From Diphasiastrum complanatum (Eukaryota > Streptophyta > Lycopodiopsida > Lycopodiales > Lycopodiaceae), in contig CM055092.1 in the NCBI GenBank assembly GCA_029204225.1, positions 43,137,863 through 43,201,862 of the forward strand: DNA of 64,000 bases. The letters run 5' to 3'. Below the pieces are notes generated by a model. That model ran no database searches. It worked only from the letters and a program-made list of their open reading frames with translations, and had not been told where the DNA came from. The position numbers and the translations under genes were made by a program. Of this stretch, positions 31,801-39,364 are shown piece after piece; within the stretch, counting starts at the first letter, position 1, and every line of letters starts with the position of its first letter.

Positions 31801-33299
31801 AACTGGTCAAGGTGTCATGCAGGACATTAAAGCCCATTCTAGGCTGCATATTGGCATTTTGGCCCAAGTCCACATGCCAAAATTTTCAAATCCCCTTGTA
31901 GAGCATTCAAAACAGGTTAGGTCGCTGGATAAGCACTCTAATTTATAAACAAAACTTAATAGCATTATTGGATCAGGTGCCCCGCCTGCTTGCTATCACG
32001 TCAGAGTCATAATGTGCGAAAAAGAACTAGAAAGGTTTAGCACAAAGAGTTTCTATAACAATGCCGAAGGGCTGTGTCATGAGTTTGTCATTGCTGTACA
32101 TTGCAGGACAAATTTATGTTTGGTTGAATTCCATGCTCATTAATCTTCTCATTTCTATCAGAAATATATTTGCTAATTATATATCCATCATCTCATCACT
32201 AATTCTCTCAATGAATCAACAATATCATATTGTAGATTTGCATTGGGTTAAGGGTATATCTTAATTATTGACGGAACTCTTGTGATGGTTCTCCAACATT
32301 TAGTATGTTTTCACAAATCAAGGAGGGCCTGTTACAGTAGTTGACTATTGCATGTTTGTACTTTGGATGAGCCAAAAAACAAAACTGTTTAATCAAAGGC
32401 GGTGTTAGTTTTTGTCATAGAGGGTATGTGCTCAGTCGTCATATTCAGTATAGATGCAAAAAAAACCTATAGTGCTTATACATGGTGATGGGCTGTTGAA
32501 TACCTAGCTTCATGTCACATTATATGTTTCAGAAGCTTTTCATTTGGTTGCAAAGGTGATTTTTTTGACAAATGAGCATACCAGTAAGTCATCCTTAGTG
32601 TTTACTGCATTTCTCAGCAGCAGCATTAATCTAATTCCCTAAAAGAAATGAGCAAGGTAACAATTTGCCGTATTGCAGCAGATTGAGTTTTGTCATGGGC
32701 TGAGATGGTTCCATATGTTAAAGATTCCAACATAACAACCATTACATATACTCTCTCAGTTGTTTTAACATGGCTGATTTATTACCATTATTCATCTTTA
32801 TCGAGCCTGAATCAAAACTTCTCTAGGACATTTTGCTTTTGTGTAGTTCTACCTTAACCTAAGTTTACATGTGGCTTTTAACTCGTGGGAATGAGCTGAA
32901 CTGTCTGTAAAGTTGACAACGACAGCAATCACGTGGCTAATTTCTTTTGACTTATCTCTGTGCTTACGTTACACTCACCAGGGTTAAGATCAAGTGGTTG
33001 CTCTAAGTTGTACCTTGTTTATGAAGGAAATTAGGAATGATAGATGTGAAATGATTTGAGTTACTCAAACATTTATATAATGAGGAATATTAGCTGAAAG
33101 TTGGGTGACTAACAGTTAATGATACTGAAAATGGAAGAAAGATTTATTTGGTTTCAGTTATTTGTGGTCTCTGAGCTATGTACTATTTATGATGCAGGAA
33201 AAGGAGGAGGAGGGTGGAGGCAGAGGCCGTTTTAAGTCTCACACAACAGCTCCGGCTCGAATATCTGATAGAGAGAAAAAGGCACCATTAAAGACATAA
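4627..33299 (+). CDS. Developmentally regulated GTP-binding protein, DRG2 type (N-terminal exon outside window)
   Basis: Eight exons (4627-4807, 10073-10129, 16145-16219, 19184-19303, 27127-27297, 28910-29023, 31394-31564, 33198-33299) with GT-AG borders join in frame to 329 residues. Visible: P-loop VGKST, then [16 protein letters not shown] (typical of DRG2 rather than DRG1), DxxG in [13 protein letters not shown], the SCN base-recognition motif, and a C-terminal TGS region ending [12 protein letters not shown] proteins are Obg-family cytosolic GTPases linked to translating ribosomes and partnered by DFRP proteins (family knowledge). Plant DRG2 is about 399 residues, so about 70 N-terminal residues, including the helix-turn-helix region, should lie left of the window. 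The lysine usual after STLLT is leucine here. Apart from that the frame has no defect, so the gene is probably functional. The seven introns (1.6-7.8 kb) are full of transposons. Confidence 0.95.
5110..6215 (-). mobile_element. Copia integrase relic, interrupted by a MITE
   Basis: Minus-strand frames give [14 protein letters not shown], then [17 protein letters not shown] (the Copia integrase core around its third acidic residue), [26 protein letters not shown] and FNPTTRKIK. An acidic linker of the kind found before Copia RT follows. The FYGSK reading is continuous only when the 5521-5927 insertion is skipped. Several frameshifts and the lack of LTRs mark it as an old fragment in DRG2 intron 1 (as numbered here). 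Confidence 0.75.
5521..5927. mobile_element. hAT-like MITE, 407 bp
   Basis: Terminal inverted repeats begin CAATGTTTC at both ends (5521 on +, 5927 on -). They are flanked by CATAAAC (left) and CATAAAAC (right), an 8-bp target duplication with one base lost. The element splits a Copia integrase frame exactly between TTT TAT G and GC, which independently fixes its borders. It has no coding capacity. The same 9-bp terminus starts the hAT relic at 20158. Confidence 0.75.
6216..10072. other. DRG2 intron, no recognisable element
   Basis: AT-rich intronic sequence. I found no long ORF, terminal repeat pair or protein similarity. It ends at the acceptor GGCATTGGCAG before the exon at 10073. Confidence 0.5.
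10073..10129 (+). CDS. DRG2: DRG2 exon, 19 codons
   Basis: Encodes [19 protein letters not shown], in phase 0 at both ends, between acceptor TTGGCAG and donor AAG/GTGAGA. It continues directly from GRGRQ of the previous exon, as in other DRG proteins. Confidence 0.93.
10437..11101 (+). mobile_element. Palindrome-rich hAT-like element, copy 1 (665 bp)
   Basis: Starts CATGGTTGCCCGTTCTGG and ends GGAACGGGTTTCTAAG (reverse complement CTTAGAAACCCGTTCC). It is flanked by TATAGGAT (10429-10436) and TGTAGGAT (11102-11109), 7 of 8 bases alike, as expected for an 8-bp hAT-type duplication. After the GC-rich head it has GACCC plus an A tract, shared with copies 2 and 3. No coding region, so presumably non-autonomous. 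Confidence 0.75.
11524..12090 (+). pseudogene. LINE B ORF1-like protein
   Basis: A 188-codon frame beginning with a leucine- and lysine-rich stretch likely to form a coiled coil ([20 protein letters not shown]). A basic, Q-rich linker and a possible RNA-binding region follow ([20 protein letters not shown] ... [15 protein letters not shown]). ORF1 proteins of LINEs are RNA-binding chaperones (family knowledge). The last ~15 codons are out of frame: shifting the frame near 12020 gives [20 protein letters not shown], which then aligns with LINE A endonuclease residues. The true stop is therefore lost. Assignment rests on position and composition rather than a diagnostic motif. Confidence 0.55.
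12045..13685 (+). pseudogene. LINE B truncated endonuclease and RT
   Basis: Translating in shifting frames gives [18 protein letters not shown] (endonuclease), a linker with [18 protein letters not shown] matching WYDTECFSLHKQVVYARY of [65 protein letters not shown] and [11 protein letters not shown] (YVDD where LINE A has YADD). Stops such as the TGA after KRQRVN and several frameshifts make it non-functional. Confidence 0.75.
13686..14212. other. Intronic sequence between LINE B and element copy 2
   Basis: No gene. A short GC-rich patch at about 13760-13805 (CCCAGTCGGGCGGCGGACTG) contrasts with its AT-rich surroundings and may be the edge of another unrecognised repeat. Confidence 0.35.
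14221..15149 (-). mobile_element. Palindrome-rich hAT-like element, copy 2 (929 bp)
   Basis: Ends are CTTATAAGCCCGTTCC (left) and, in reverse complement, CTTAGTTGCCCGTTCC (right). It is flanked by the perfect 8-bp duplication GTACATAG (14213-14220 and 15150-15157). It lies opposite to copies 1 and 3. The right subterminal region is a perfect hairpin with 27-bp arms. The left has an 11-bp stem with a TTTT loop and the palindrome GTACGTTCCGGAACGTAC. Internally a ~43-bp phrase (GACCCTGCTGGCCCACGA...) occurs twice, at about 14319 and 14438. No ORF of note. Confidence 0.8.
15080..15137. repeat. Perfect hairpin, 27-bp arms, 4-base loop
   Basis: Arms at 15080-15106 and 15111-15137 are exact reverse complements around loop AACG. 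They are built from CGTTCC/GGAACG units, within the right end of element copy 2. Confidence 0.95.
15158..16144. other. DRG2 intron, nothing recognised
   Basis: AT-rich, no coding or repeat structure seen. It ends at acceptor TCATTACAG. Confidence 0.5.
16145..16219 (+). CDS. DRG2: DRG2 exon, 25 codons
   Basis: Encodes [20 protein letters not shown] then KRPPQ, phase 0 at both ends, donor CAG/GTGTTC. The residues follow DASK and precede IYFK as in DRG2 proteins. Confidence 0.93.
16220..19183. other. DRG2 intron with a GC-palindromic block at 18283-18360
   Basis: Mostly featureless AT-rich sequence with a poly-C run at about 17440-17455. Its one standout is a GC-rich block at about 18283-18360. 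That block holds GTTGCAGCGG and CCGCTGCAAC as a 10-bp inverted repeat, then GGATCG/GTTCCGGATCGC units and a T12 tract. It resembles the head-plus-homopolymer layout of the CCCGTTCC elements, but no second terminus was found. Confidence 0.5.
19184..19303 (+). CDS. DRG2: DRG2 exon, 40 codons
   Basis: Encodes [16 protein letters not shown] through HEYKIHNAE, phase 0 at both ends, acceptor TTTTCAG, donor GAG/GTACAA. These residues link the G domain core to the segment carrying NKID. Confidence 0.93.
20958..22327 (-). pseudogene. RLE-type LINE RT motifs B/C, thumb and restriction-like endonuclease
   Basis: The frame starting at 22327 reads [20 protein letters not shown] (motif B) and [11 protein letters not shown] at motif C, where ADD is expected: the second catalytic Asp is Asn. 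The 378-codon frame at 22094-20958 carries the thumb, a finger at residues 188-204 ([17 protein letters not shown]) and a nuclease-like segment at residues 250-274 ([20 protein letters not shown], with D253, D259, D266, D271) followed by [14 protein letters not shown]. The two frames overlap, so a frameshift lies between them. Confidence 0.72.
22243..22940 (-). pseudogene. RLE-type LINE reverse transcriptase, N-terminal half and motif A
   Basis: Frames in this stretch give [38 protein letters not shown] (RT entry), [16 protein letters not shown], and motif A in [20 protein letters not shown], ending [12 protein letters not shown]. At least two frameshifts and one stop break it. Motifs B and C continue in the next frame at 22327-22130. 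Confidence 0.7.
23431..24045 (-). pseudogene. RLE-type LINE N-terminal zinc-finger region
   Basis: A 204-codon frame starting [16 protein letters not shown], with a Pro/Ser-rich N-terminus and a finger at residues 84-104 (C84, C87, H100, C104; [20 protein letters not shown]). N-terminal fingers of this kind help R2-class proteins bind target DNA (family knowledge). The last ~60 residues look out of frame, so the original single ORF continued in another frame toward the RT. Confidence 0.65.
24640..26500 (+). pseudogene. hAT DUF659 transposase fragments
   Basis: In shifting frames the + strand reads [10 protein letters not shown] (about 24760), [20 protein letters not shown] (from 25183), [20 protein letters not shown] followed by HIFWTPYA (about 25805-25890), [12 protein letters not shown] (about 25905), and [17 protein letters not shown] then NEWVQW (about 26310-26385). 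These match in order the DUF659 hAT domain: SDGW block, TDNA..N block, CAAHCL region, then the W-K-E helix and a TRFATNF-like block. The block after WTP, where the family has CAAHC, is damaged. hAT transposases act as DDE enzymes that cut and paste DNA (family knowledge). This copy is broken by stops and frameshifts. Confidence 0.7.
26501..27126. other. DRG2 intron right of the hAT relic
   Basis: AT-rich. I looked for GAAACATTG, the expected right end of the hAT relic, and did not find it. It ends at acceptor TTTGATGCAG. Confidence 0.45.
27127..27297 (+). CDS. DRG2: DRG2 exon with NKID motif, 57 codons
   Basis: Encodes [20 protein letters not shown] through [15 protein letters not shown] to [15 protein letters not shown] is the guanine-specificity motif and SCN the following base-contact motif. 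Phase 0 at both ends, donor AAG/GTAGGA. Confidence 0.95.
27298..28909. other. DRG2 intron; contains a Gypsy RNase H relic
   Basis: AT-rich intron with no gene on its own. The only recognisable content is the RNase H-like piece at about 28610-28800. Confidence 0.5.
28610..28800 (+). pseudogene. Ty3/Gypsy RNase H relic
   Basis: The + strand reads [19 protein letters not shown], stop, [14 protein letters not shown], stop, FWHGARLLT, then, one frame over, FYADHESL. This follows the Gypsy RNase H pattern (ES..LNPAE.NY.IYEKELLA.VHAL..W.HYL.G...TDH.SL). It is a short dead fragment with no flanking LTR. Confidence 0.65.
28910..29023 (+). CDS. DRG2: DRG2 exon, 38 codons
   Basis: Encodes [20 protein letters not shown] then [18 protein letters not shown], phase 0 at both ends, acceptor CTCGGCAG, donor ACA/GTAAGA. 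It forms the entry to the TGS region. Confidence 0.93.
29678..29818. repeat. Tandem duplication, two units of ~63 and ~78 bp
   Basis: Units 29678-29740 and 29741-29818 both start CACAGGATAT(T)(C/T)GAGAATGCTTTGTA and end GTAAAGGCTAAA-like. The second has a 16-bp insertion. Confidence 0.8.
30636..30825 (+). mobile_element. Palindrome-rich hAT-like element, copy 3 (190 bp)
   Basis: Starts CTTAGTTCCCCGTTCCAG and ends GGAACGGGCTTCTAAG. Inside is a head of CGTTCC units, then ATGCCCTC plus an A17 tract, then a short AT body. It is the shortest copy and has the cleanest terminal symmetry. The flanking 8-mers (GTTTGGAT and GTTATTCA) do not match, so the target duplication has decayed or the borders are off. 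Confidence 0.65.
31394..31564 (+). CDS. DRG2: DRG2 exon, TGS region, 57 codons
   Basis: Encodes [20 protein letters not shown] through [19 protein letters not shown] to [10 protein letters not shown]. Phase 0 at both ends, donor AAA/GTATGT. The stretch before LQDEDV (TAHV) differs from the usual G-L-x-H-x. Confidence 0.94.
31592..31634. repeat. Perfect stem-loop just inside a DRG2 intron
   Basis: Arms 31592-31610 and 31616-31634 are exact 19-bp reverse complements around loop CTGAC, 27 bases past the donor site. Weaker pairing extends outward for about 15 more bases. Confidence 0.95.
31640..33197. other. Last DRG2 intron, nothing recognised
   Basis: AT-rich, no element seen. It ends at acceptor TTATGATGCAG. 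Confidence 0.5.
33198..33299 (+). CDS. DRG2: DRG2 last exon, 33 codons and stop
   Basis: Encodes [20 protein letters not shown] then [13 protein letters not shown] and TAA at 33297-33299. The Gly/Arg patch and KKAPLKT ending are the plant DRG2 C-terminus. Confidence 0.95.
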   Translation, partial: EKEEEGGGRGRFKSHTTAPARISDREKKAPLKT

Positions 33300-36200
33300 G
33301 AAGGAAGATTTGCCTGATGAGTAGTCTCCATGATATTGAAGTTTACTTCTTTAAATAGTCTGTGCTTTTGCTCAGAGGTTGTCGCTAATCTTACAGAATA
33401 GGTATGAGATATAGCTGCCCATTTAAAACACTATTGCGTAATTATTCTAGAATAAAGTTGACACAAGCAAAGTGTGCTGATTTGCAAGAAGCCAACATGT
33501 AACACGACTGTAGCTCACCATTATATTGCCTCAAAGGGGTGCAATTCTTCAGTTTAGGAGGAAGAACTATTTCATGTGATGGGTAGCATCACTGCCAAGC
33601 TAATTTGATGCTGACCCTTTGTGTACCTAGGAATCAGGCTTATATTGACATAGCTAGTGAATCACAAAGGTGCTCGGTTTGGCAAGATATTCTATTTACC
33701 TGCTTATGTGAGAAGGGAAAGTTTTTGGTTACTTTGATAGGTTACAATAGCGTTAACAACATGGTGCATGTTATGGTGAGAAAAGCATTGCAGGACTGAA
33801 AATCTAAAAGTCTACGTTGGTGCGTATGCTGTATTACCGCATGGAATCTGTGTAGATTTGGAGCCCCAAAACCTCAATATAATAGCTCTACCTGCTCAAA
33901 ATGCTTATTGCATAGCTACTTCAACAAACAGTAAGGATTTTGAATAGTAAAAAACAATGAAACTTCAACAGATCATATTATAATTCAACTCTTGGCTCCC
34001 ATTTGAAAAGCTGAAGTGGCATAAATATGTGGTTTGAAAATGAACAATCTGGAGGAGGCACAAAAGATACGCTGCCTTATGATGCATAAAACTGGTATGA
34101 TGATATCATGGAGTCTTTAGCAACCTTTTGGAGCATTGAGAAGCACATTTTATTTTCTCACTAGAGTTATAGGAATCCAGTGTCCTTTTGCATAAACTTT
34201 GGCAAATATACTTTATTTTGAAACCCTGGGGAGAAGATTTCACAAGGCAAAAAGTTGACAGTGATTAGAAAACATACATCAAATATTAGCTAGAACATTT
34301 CAACATTAGTGCAGATTGAGCAATACTTTGTTCTAATATGTAACATGCACGATATTTGTTCAGTTACAATACATCTGAACTTCTTTGTGTTGAGAATCAA
34401 ACATCAACTCTTTTGTGAAATACAACATATTACTAAGAAATGAGTTATGTCTTTGATAGATATCATGGTAATCATCTCTCATCTTAGAGACGTGGTTTGA
34501 GAATATCATTGACTTATTTGTAAATATTAATTGATGTGAAAACAAGGGATAACATACATGTACCACCATGTTTGTTATCTTTGGATTCCTTGTTCTTGGA
34601 TCTTTCAAAATGACAAGCTATGTTCAAATCATTTGAATATCGATGGTTGAGATTTTCACAGGTCACATTATTAAGTTGCAATATTATGCACAAAGTAGTT
34701 TTATATCCAATTTTGATGGTTCATACTAGTGTTGTATTTTGGCAGGCAGCCTTGCCTTTCAAGATAAGAGGAATACCTAAAAGGATGTATTTGACTGCCA
34801 TTCTCCATTTTTTTTTGACGTTTTTTATTTATTTTTAAGGGGTTGTTATTTGGATAGACATGTTTTTTTGTTTTTTGCCAAAAGGACACTAGAAAAGCTT
34901 CCTGTAACTTGTGAAAAACCTAGACAAAGACCACCAAAGTCCACCTTGCCAAATGGTGAATGAGCCTATGGAGTTAGGGGCTGACCTAGCAGCCCTAGTG
35001 GGTGTACCTGAAGTGGACCCCAATTACACCGGGGAGTTGAAGAACCGAAGGACGGGAATGTGGAAGAATGCGTTGTAAACACCCACTCACTATTATGCAT
35101 CATATGAGCATTTGCTGCAAGTCTCAGGTTGCCCTGCATACATTTTTTTATTGCATTCTTACATAAATTTTGAGCTGCATTGGGTATTTGCTAAATTCTC
35201 AAATGGGTATGTGTGTTTGATTAGGAGCATAAAATTGGGGGTTTAAGAGAGGAAAAATTAAGAACAAGAAACAATAGAATGGGGTGGGGAGTGACTCCAT
35301 TGCCCGATTGCTAAGGCATGGTTGAGCGGACAATTGGAGAATTTTGGGATATGACGAATGAAGAGAATTAAAAGGCTTCACATGTTGGATCAGATGGAAG
35401 GTTCTACAAAGACACTTATGCCTATGGAGTTTGAGGTGAAGGGGTTCAATTTGATAGAGGAGTTTATTGGTAAAATCACTCTTTTGAAATCAACCTTCAT
35501 GTAATGGAGAACCCTTTATTGTTGATCTCCATACAAAAAAAGACTTTGATGAAGTTTGGAGGAGTACAAGAAAACATTCCAAACAACTTACTTTGAAGAA
35601 GTAAATGCACAAATTATCTATTATAACCAATCAAACTTAAAGGAAAAAGAAGAACTTCAAACCATCTTGAAAAAGATGGATGATTTGCAACGAATGTATA
35701 CCTTTGAATCAGTATCACATACTAATGTCAAATGACTAGAAGAATTTTTCCAAGCACCCATTGACCTAGAACCATCATTCATGGAAGTCCCTATAAAAAC
35801 ATAAAAAGAAAGAAAAAATTAGAAGAAAAGAAATTAGAAAAAGAGAGAGAAAGAAAAACTAAGAGAATAAAAGAAAAAGAAAAAGTATAGTACTCGCAAC
35901 TATAAAATCCCAAACCCCTTCTTGAGGACGAGTGACGCACTCACACATTCATAGGAGGTGAGGATGAACTTTTCTATTGACTCCATGGACTTTCGGAAAA
36001 CCAATCTTCTACCAGTATTGCATATCAGATTTTAGGACAACAAATTGTCCTATTATGTGGACTATTGTCGGAACGTAGAACTTGAGAGAAAAGTCAGTAC
36101 AGAGAGGATAAATGGTAATTCCCTTTTGAATTGGATCTTAGAAAATGAGGATTGAATGTTTGTTAAAAAAAAAAAATAAGAGTGTTCGATTTATCCACCA

Positions 36201-36344
36201 GTATGGATATGCTTCCAAAATGAGACACGAAAGCTCTCATTGCATACACACAGCACATCCATAGTAGACACTATACTGCCAACTACATCCATGATTCCAC
36301 TTTGTGGGGTGCATATTTTCCATTTAGATCAAGGGGTGGGTGTC
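33300..36344. other. DRG2 3' UTR and intergenic DNA, no gene recognised
   Basis: Apart from the likely DRG2 3' UTR, I recognise no gene. A purine-rich run with many AAAGAAA/GAGAGA units lies at about 35800-35890, preceded (35400-35790) by short open frames with no known similarity. No second LTR for the Copia element on the right was found here. Confidence 0.45.
33451..33456 (+). terminator. Candidate polyadenylation signal for DRG2
   Basis: AATAAA 152 bp after the stop codon, the first such hexamer seen downstream. Confidence 0.4.
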
Positions 36345-36863
36345 CTATTGCAAGAATGAAGGTACCATAGCTCCTCCTTGATCTTGATGCTTCTCTTTGA
36401 AGAAAATCTGATGTCTCCATGTCTTGTGAAAATCACATTGATCAAGATCACAAAACATGTACTTGCTACAATTACCAAGATTTATCATGCTAAAATGACT
36501 AGTCCACAAACCATCAAAAGTAAGCATGATTTTCCTAATCTTGTAATTACAAGTGATCTTGAACTTCATGAGGCTACATACTTGCTTATGGATATAAGTG
36601 TCCTTCAAGGATGTTTCACTTATTCTCATAAGAAGCTTACAATTTGCCTCTTCAAAAGAAAAAACACATTTTTCAAAACAATGAGTAATTAACTCATTCT
36701 TGCTCTTCCAAAATCCGAGAGCACTCATTTGATCAAACAACCAATTTACTCTTAATTGGTTCATAACAATTTTTAGATCACTAAGACATAAACACTTGTT
36801 CTCAAATGAGTCATTACACATCTTATCTTCAACTCCAATGAGAAATTGGCTTCTCATCTCCAT
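36345..36863 (-). CDS. ORF of unknown function overlapping the end of Copia gag
   Basis: A 172-codon frame overlapping the gag frame by 35 bases in another phase. It is rich in Cys, Phe and Lys (MCNDSFENKCLCLSDLK, FEKCVFSFEEANCKLLMRI, NYKIRKIMLTFDGLWTSHFS). I recognise no domain, and there is no knuckle, protease or membrane segment. Whether it is ever translated is unclear. It may be chance open sequence in the element 3' region, or the remnant of a gene carried by a non-autonomous derivative. Confidence 0.3.
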   Translation of the reverse strand: MEMRSQFLIGVEDKMCNDSFENKCLCLSDLKIVMNQLRVNWLFDQMSALGFWKSKNELITHCFEKCVFSFEEANCKLLMRISETSLKDTYIHKQVCSLMKFKITCNYKIRKIMLTFDGLWTSHFSMINLGNCSKYMFCDLDQCDFHKTWRHQIFFKEKHQDQGGAMVPSFLQ

Positions 36864-37497
36864 CCTGCAAAGACAATGAACTCATTCTTGCCTTGGTGTG
36901 GAGCATCCTACACTCTTTAGCCACTAATACACTGTGAAGTTTTTCTATAGTTGGCAAAGTGTCTTGCATGGCAAAACTTTGGACCAAATTTGCAAAGTCA
37001 TCTCCTAGACCATTAAGGACAATTTGTACAAGCTCTCCATCATGAATCTTCTCTCCAATGGAAGCCAAATCCCTATTTAGAGACTTGATTCTGAGTACAT
37101 AATCCTGTGCACTCTCCTCACTTCTCCTCATGCTTTGCGAAATTTGATTTCTAAGCATGAGTACTCTTGAAGTGTTACTAGATTCATAGATTGATTTTAA
37201 AGACTCCCAAGCCTCTTTAACACTAGTACATGCTGATACTTCTCTCAACAAATCATTGCTCACATTCATCTTCACACAATGAAGTACAAGCCTAGATCTC
37301 TTTTTGTATCTAGCTAACTCCTGTACACCTAGAGGTTCATCTTCATCTTTAATCAAGAACTCATAAAGGTCTTGGAGCACCAAGAGTGACTCCATCCTAA
37401 CCTTCCAAATAGCATAATTTGTAGAATTCAATCTCTCACTAGCTTCTAGAAGGTATGCTCCAGCAGATCCCATCTTACTCGTGACTTCTACAAACAA
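36829..37497 (-). CDS. Copia gag polyprotein (UBN2-type), intact frame of 222 codons
   Basis: The product has LNSTNYAIWKVRMESLLVLQ near residue 24, then CVKMNVSNDLLREVSACTSV, EAWESLKSIYES, LRNQISQSMRRSEESAQDYV and IVLNGLGDDFANLVQSFAMQ: the standard order of plant Ty1/Copia gag. It forms the particle shell (family knowledge). It ends shortly after SSLSLQDGDEK, where the sister copy at 46629-46186 continues into a Lys-rich linker and a CCHC knuckle. This copy therefore lacks the knuckle. The Met at 37497 may not be the true start, as MGSAGAYLLE a few codons later is a good alternative. Confidence 0.8.
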   Translation of the reverse strand: MFVEVTSKMGSAGAYLLEASERLNSTNYAIWKVRMESLLVLQDLYEFLIKDEDEPLGVQELARYKKRSRLVLHCVKMNVSNDLLREVSACTSVKEAWESLKSIYESSNTSRVLMLRNQISQSMRRSEESAQDYVLRIKSLNRDLASIGEKIHDGELVQIVLNGLGDDFANLVQSFAMQDTLPTIEKLHSVLVAKECRMLHTKARMSSLSLQDGDEKPISHWS

Positions 37498-37512
37498 GAA
37501 ATAGATTTGATT

Positions 37513-37845
37513 GACTCACAAAGGTCTCACACTTGCAGTGTTTCACTCAAATTTGATTTCTAATCCAACAAATGGACTTATAATCACAGTTCTATCACTC
37601 CCTCACAAAGCTGGAATGAAGATAAGATGAACTGAAAACTACTTTCAAACAAATCTTGCCAAGAAATGGATTGATTGTCTCTAGAAACTCACTAAGGTCT
37701 CTTTCTTGTAGTGTTTCACTCAAATTAGATTTCTAATCCAACAAATGGACTTATAATCTCAGTTCTAGCACTCCCTCACAAAGTTGGAATTGAGATAAGA
37801 TGATGTGAAATCTACTTACAATCAAATCTTGCCAATTTTGGCTAT
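37513..37845. repeat. Imperfect tandem duplication in Copia leader
   Basis: Units of about 174 and 159 bp starting near 37513 and 37687. They share GTGTTTCACTCAAATT, then GATTTCTAATCCAACAAATG and GACTTATAATC(A/T)CAGTTCTA. They lie between the gag start and the primer site. Confidence 0.75.
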
Positions 37846-38238
37846 TTTTGGACAAAAAAATGACTGAATCTCTTTCTTCCTTCTTGGTGTACTTTGAAGA
37901 CTTGTTTTTAACCTTAATAGGACTTGAACTTAGCCTAGATTAATTAGATTCTGTGAAACAAATTCAAATTTAATCAATGGCAAATGATCTTGCTAGATTA
38001 TCCTATGATTTCCACCAAAAATTACACCAACAACTCACAAATTGAATTTACAGTGACCAAATGAATGTAGTGCATTTAATGCTGGTTGGAACAGTACGAA
38101 ATTTGATCCTGAAGAAGTTTGGGATCAATTCCTACCACCAAAACTTAGCACGAAACTCGCCCTCACAAGACTAGTTTTTAGCACACAAAACTGCTAAAAA
38201 TGGATTTGAATGGATCTAAGATCAAAGCCCTTGTACTT

Positions 38239-38251
38239 GGCTCTAATACCA
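38239..38251 (-). other. Primer binding site of Copia copy D
   Basis: Minus strand TGGTATTAGAGCC, one mismatch from TGGTATCAGAGC, complementary to the 3' end of initiator Met-tRNA. It directly abuts the LTR end. Confidence 0.75.
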
Positions 38252-38900
38252 TGTGAAAGTACAGATCCACAAGAGAGATTATGTGCTTGCTTAACAATGC
38301 ATCAAAAAACTAGACAATAAATCTTGATCTAGGTTAGCAATTTGACACATAACAAGTATGGATAATCAATAAACAAGATCAAATTTCCAAATCTGAGTCC
38401 ACACATGCAAGACACAGCCTGATGTACATCCTTCAACCTGAGAAACAAGTAGAAATTGATTTGTTTTCATTTGGATCACAAAAACTCAACGTACATAGTG
38501 AACTAGCTTGAGATTGCCAATGAGCTCCAAAAATATTCTATCTTCTCACTATGGCGAGAGGGAATAGATAGCAAATTCAACTTCCTACTTGAAGTTAGGT
38601 GGATTTCCAGCATGTAATAAGAAAGTTAACTCACTCTTATTTCCCTAGAATGAAACCCTAGCCTAGATCCTAGAGTTATGCTTGGTAGGTAGCTAGTTGG
38701 TCAAATTTTCACCTTAAACTTAGGTGTAGGTCCTATAAAGTAGATATGACCACCAAATGGACATGACCAACTCTCTTGACTTGACCTAACCTACATTAGG
38801 AGTGGGTTGACACGTGGCATCTTGGCCTTCCATGTGTGGAACCCAATTGTACACAATATTTACAAAGTTCTACATGGCTAGATTTGCCAAAACAGGCTAT
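38252..38900 (-). repeat. Probable 5' LTR of Copia copy D
   Basis: On + it begins TGTGAAAGTACAG beside the primer site. The outer end is probably one of the ACA trinucleotides at about 38895 or 38911. There is no second copy in the window to confirm it. Confidence 0.45.
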
Positions 38901-39364
38901 TTTTCAAAGAGCAATTAACAATTGATGGCAAACAGTCTAGTACTCCTTCGAAACCTTCTTTTTTTGAAACTTTTTGGTTTTCTCTACTTTAAATCTCCAA
39001 ATTCCATCGATTTCGATGTTGTTTCATGCAGTAGAAATTTTTGTCCTACCAATTCAATCTGGAGTTTTGTATCCAATTCAACACTTCACAACTTCAAACT
39101 GATCAAAATAATAATAATTAATAGCTTTGTCATCAAGCTTCCGGATTCTTCAAATTCTCCTAGAATTTGGATTTTGATAGATTGCATCCAGCTTCGTGTA
39201 GATGATCGATCCTACAATTTTACACTAAGAATCTAATATGCCATCAATCAATCAGAATCACAAGAGCTGAAGGAAAATAGCAAACCACTCCCCAAGCCAA
39301 CACATTGAAACTATATATCATAATTTAAGAAAAGACCATATATATAGTAAGCATTAACTTTTGA

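Larger units (their letters stand above)
36345..38905 (-). mobile_element. Partial Copia element (copy D): LTR, primer site, leader, gag
   Basis: Read on the minus strand: an LTR-like block (38252 to about 38895-38910) ending ...TTTCACA, then TGGTATTAGAGCC (38239-38251), one change from the initiator Met-tRNA primer site. A leader with an internal duplication follows, then gag (37497-36829) and a further ORF to 36345. Protease, integrase and RT are absent and no second LTR was found, so it is truncated at its 3' side. Its outer LTR end is uncertain. Confidence 0.65.
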
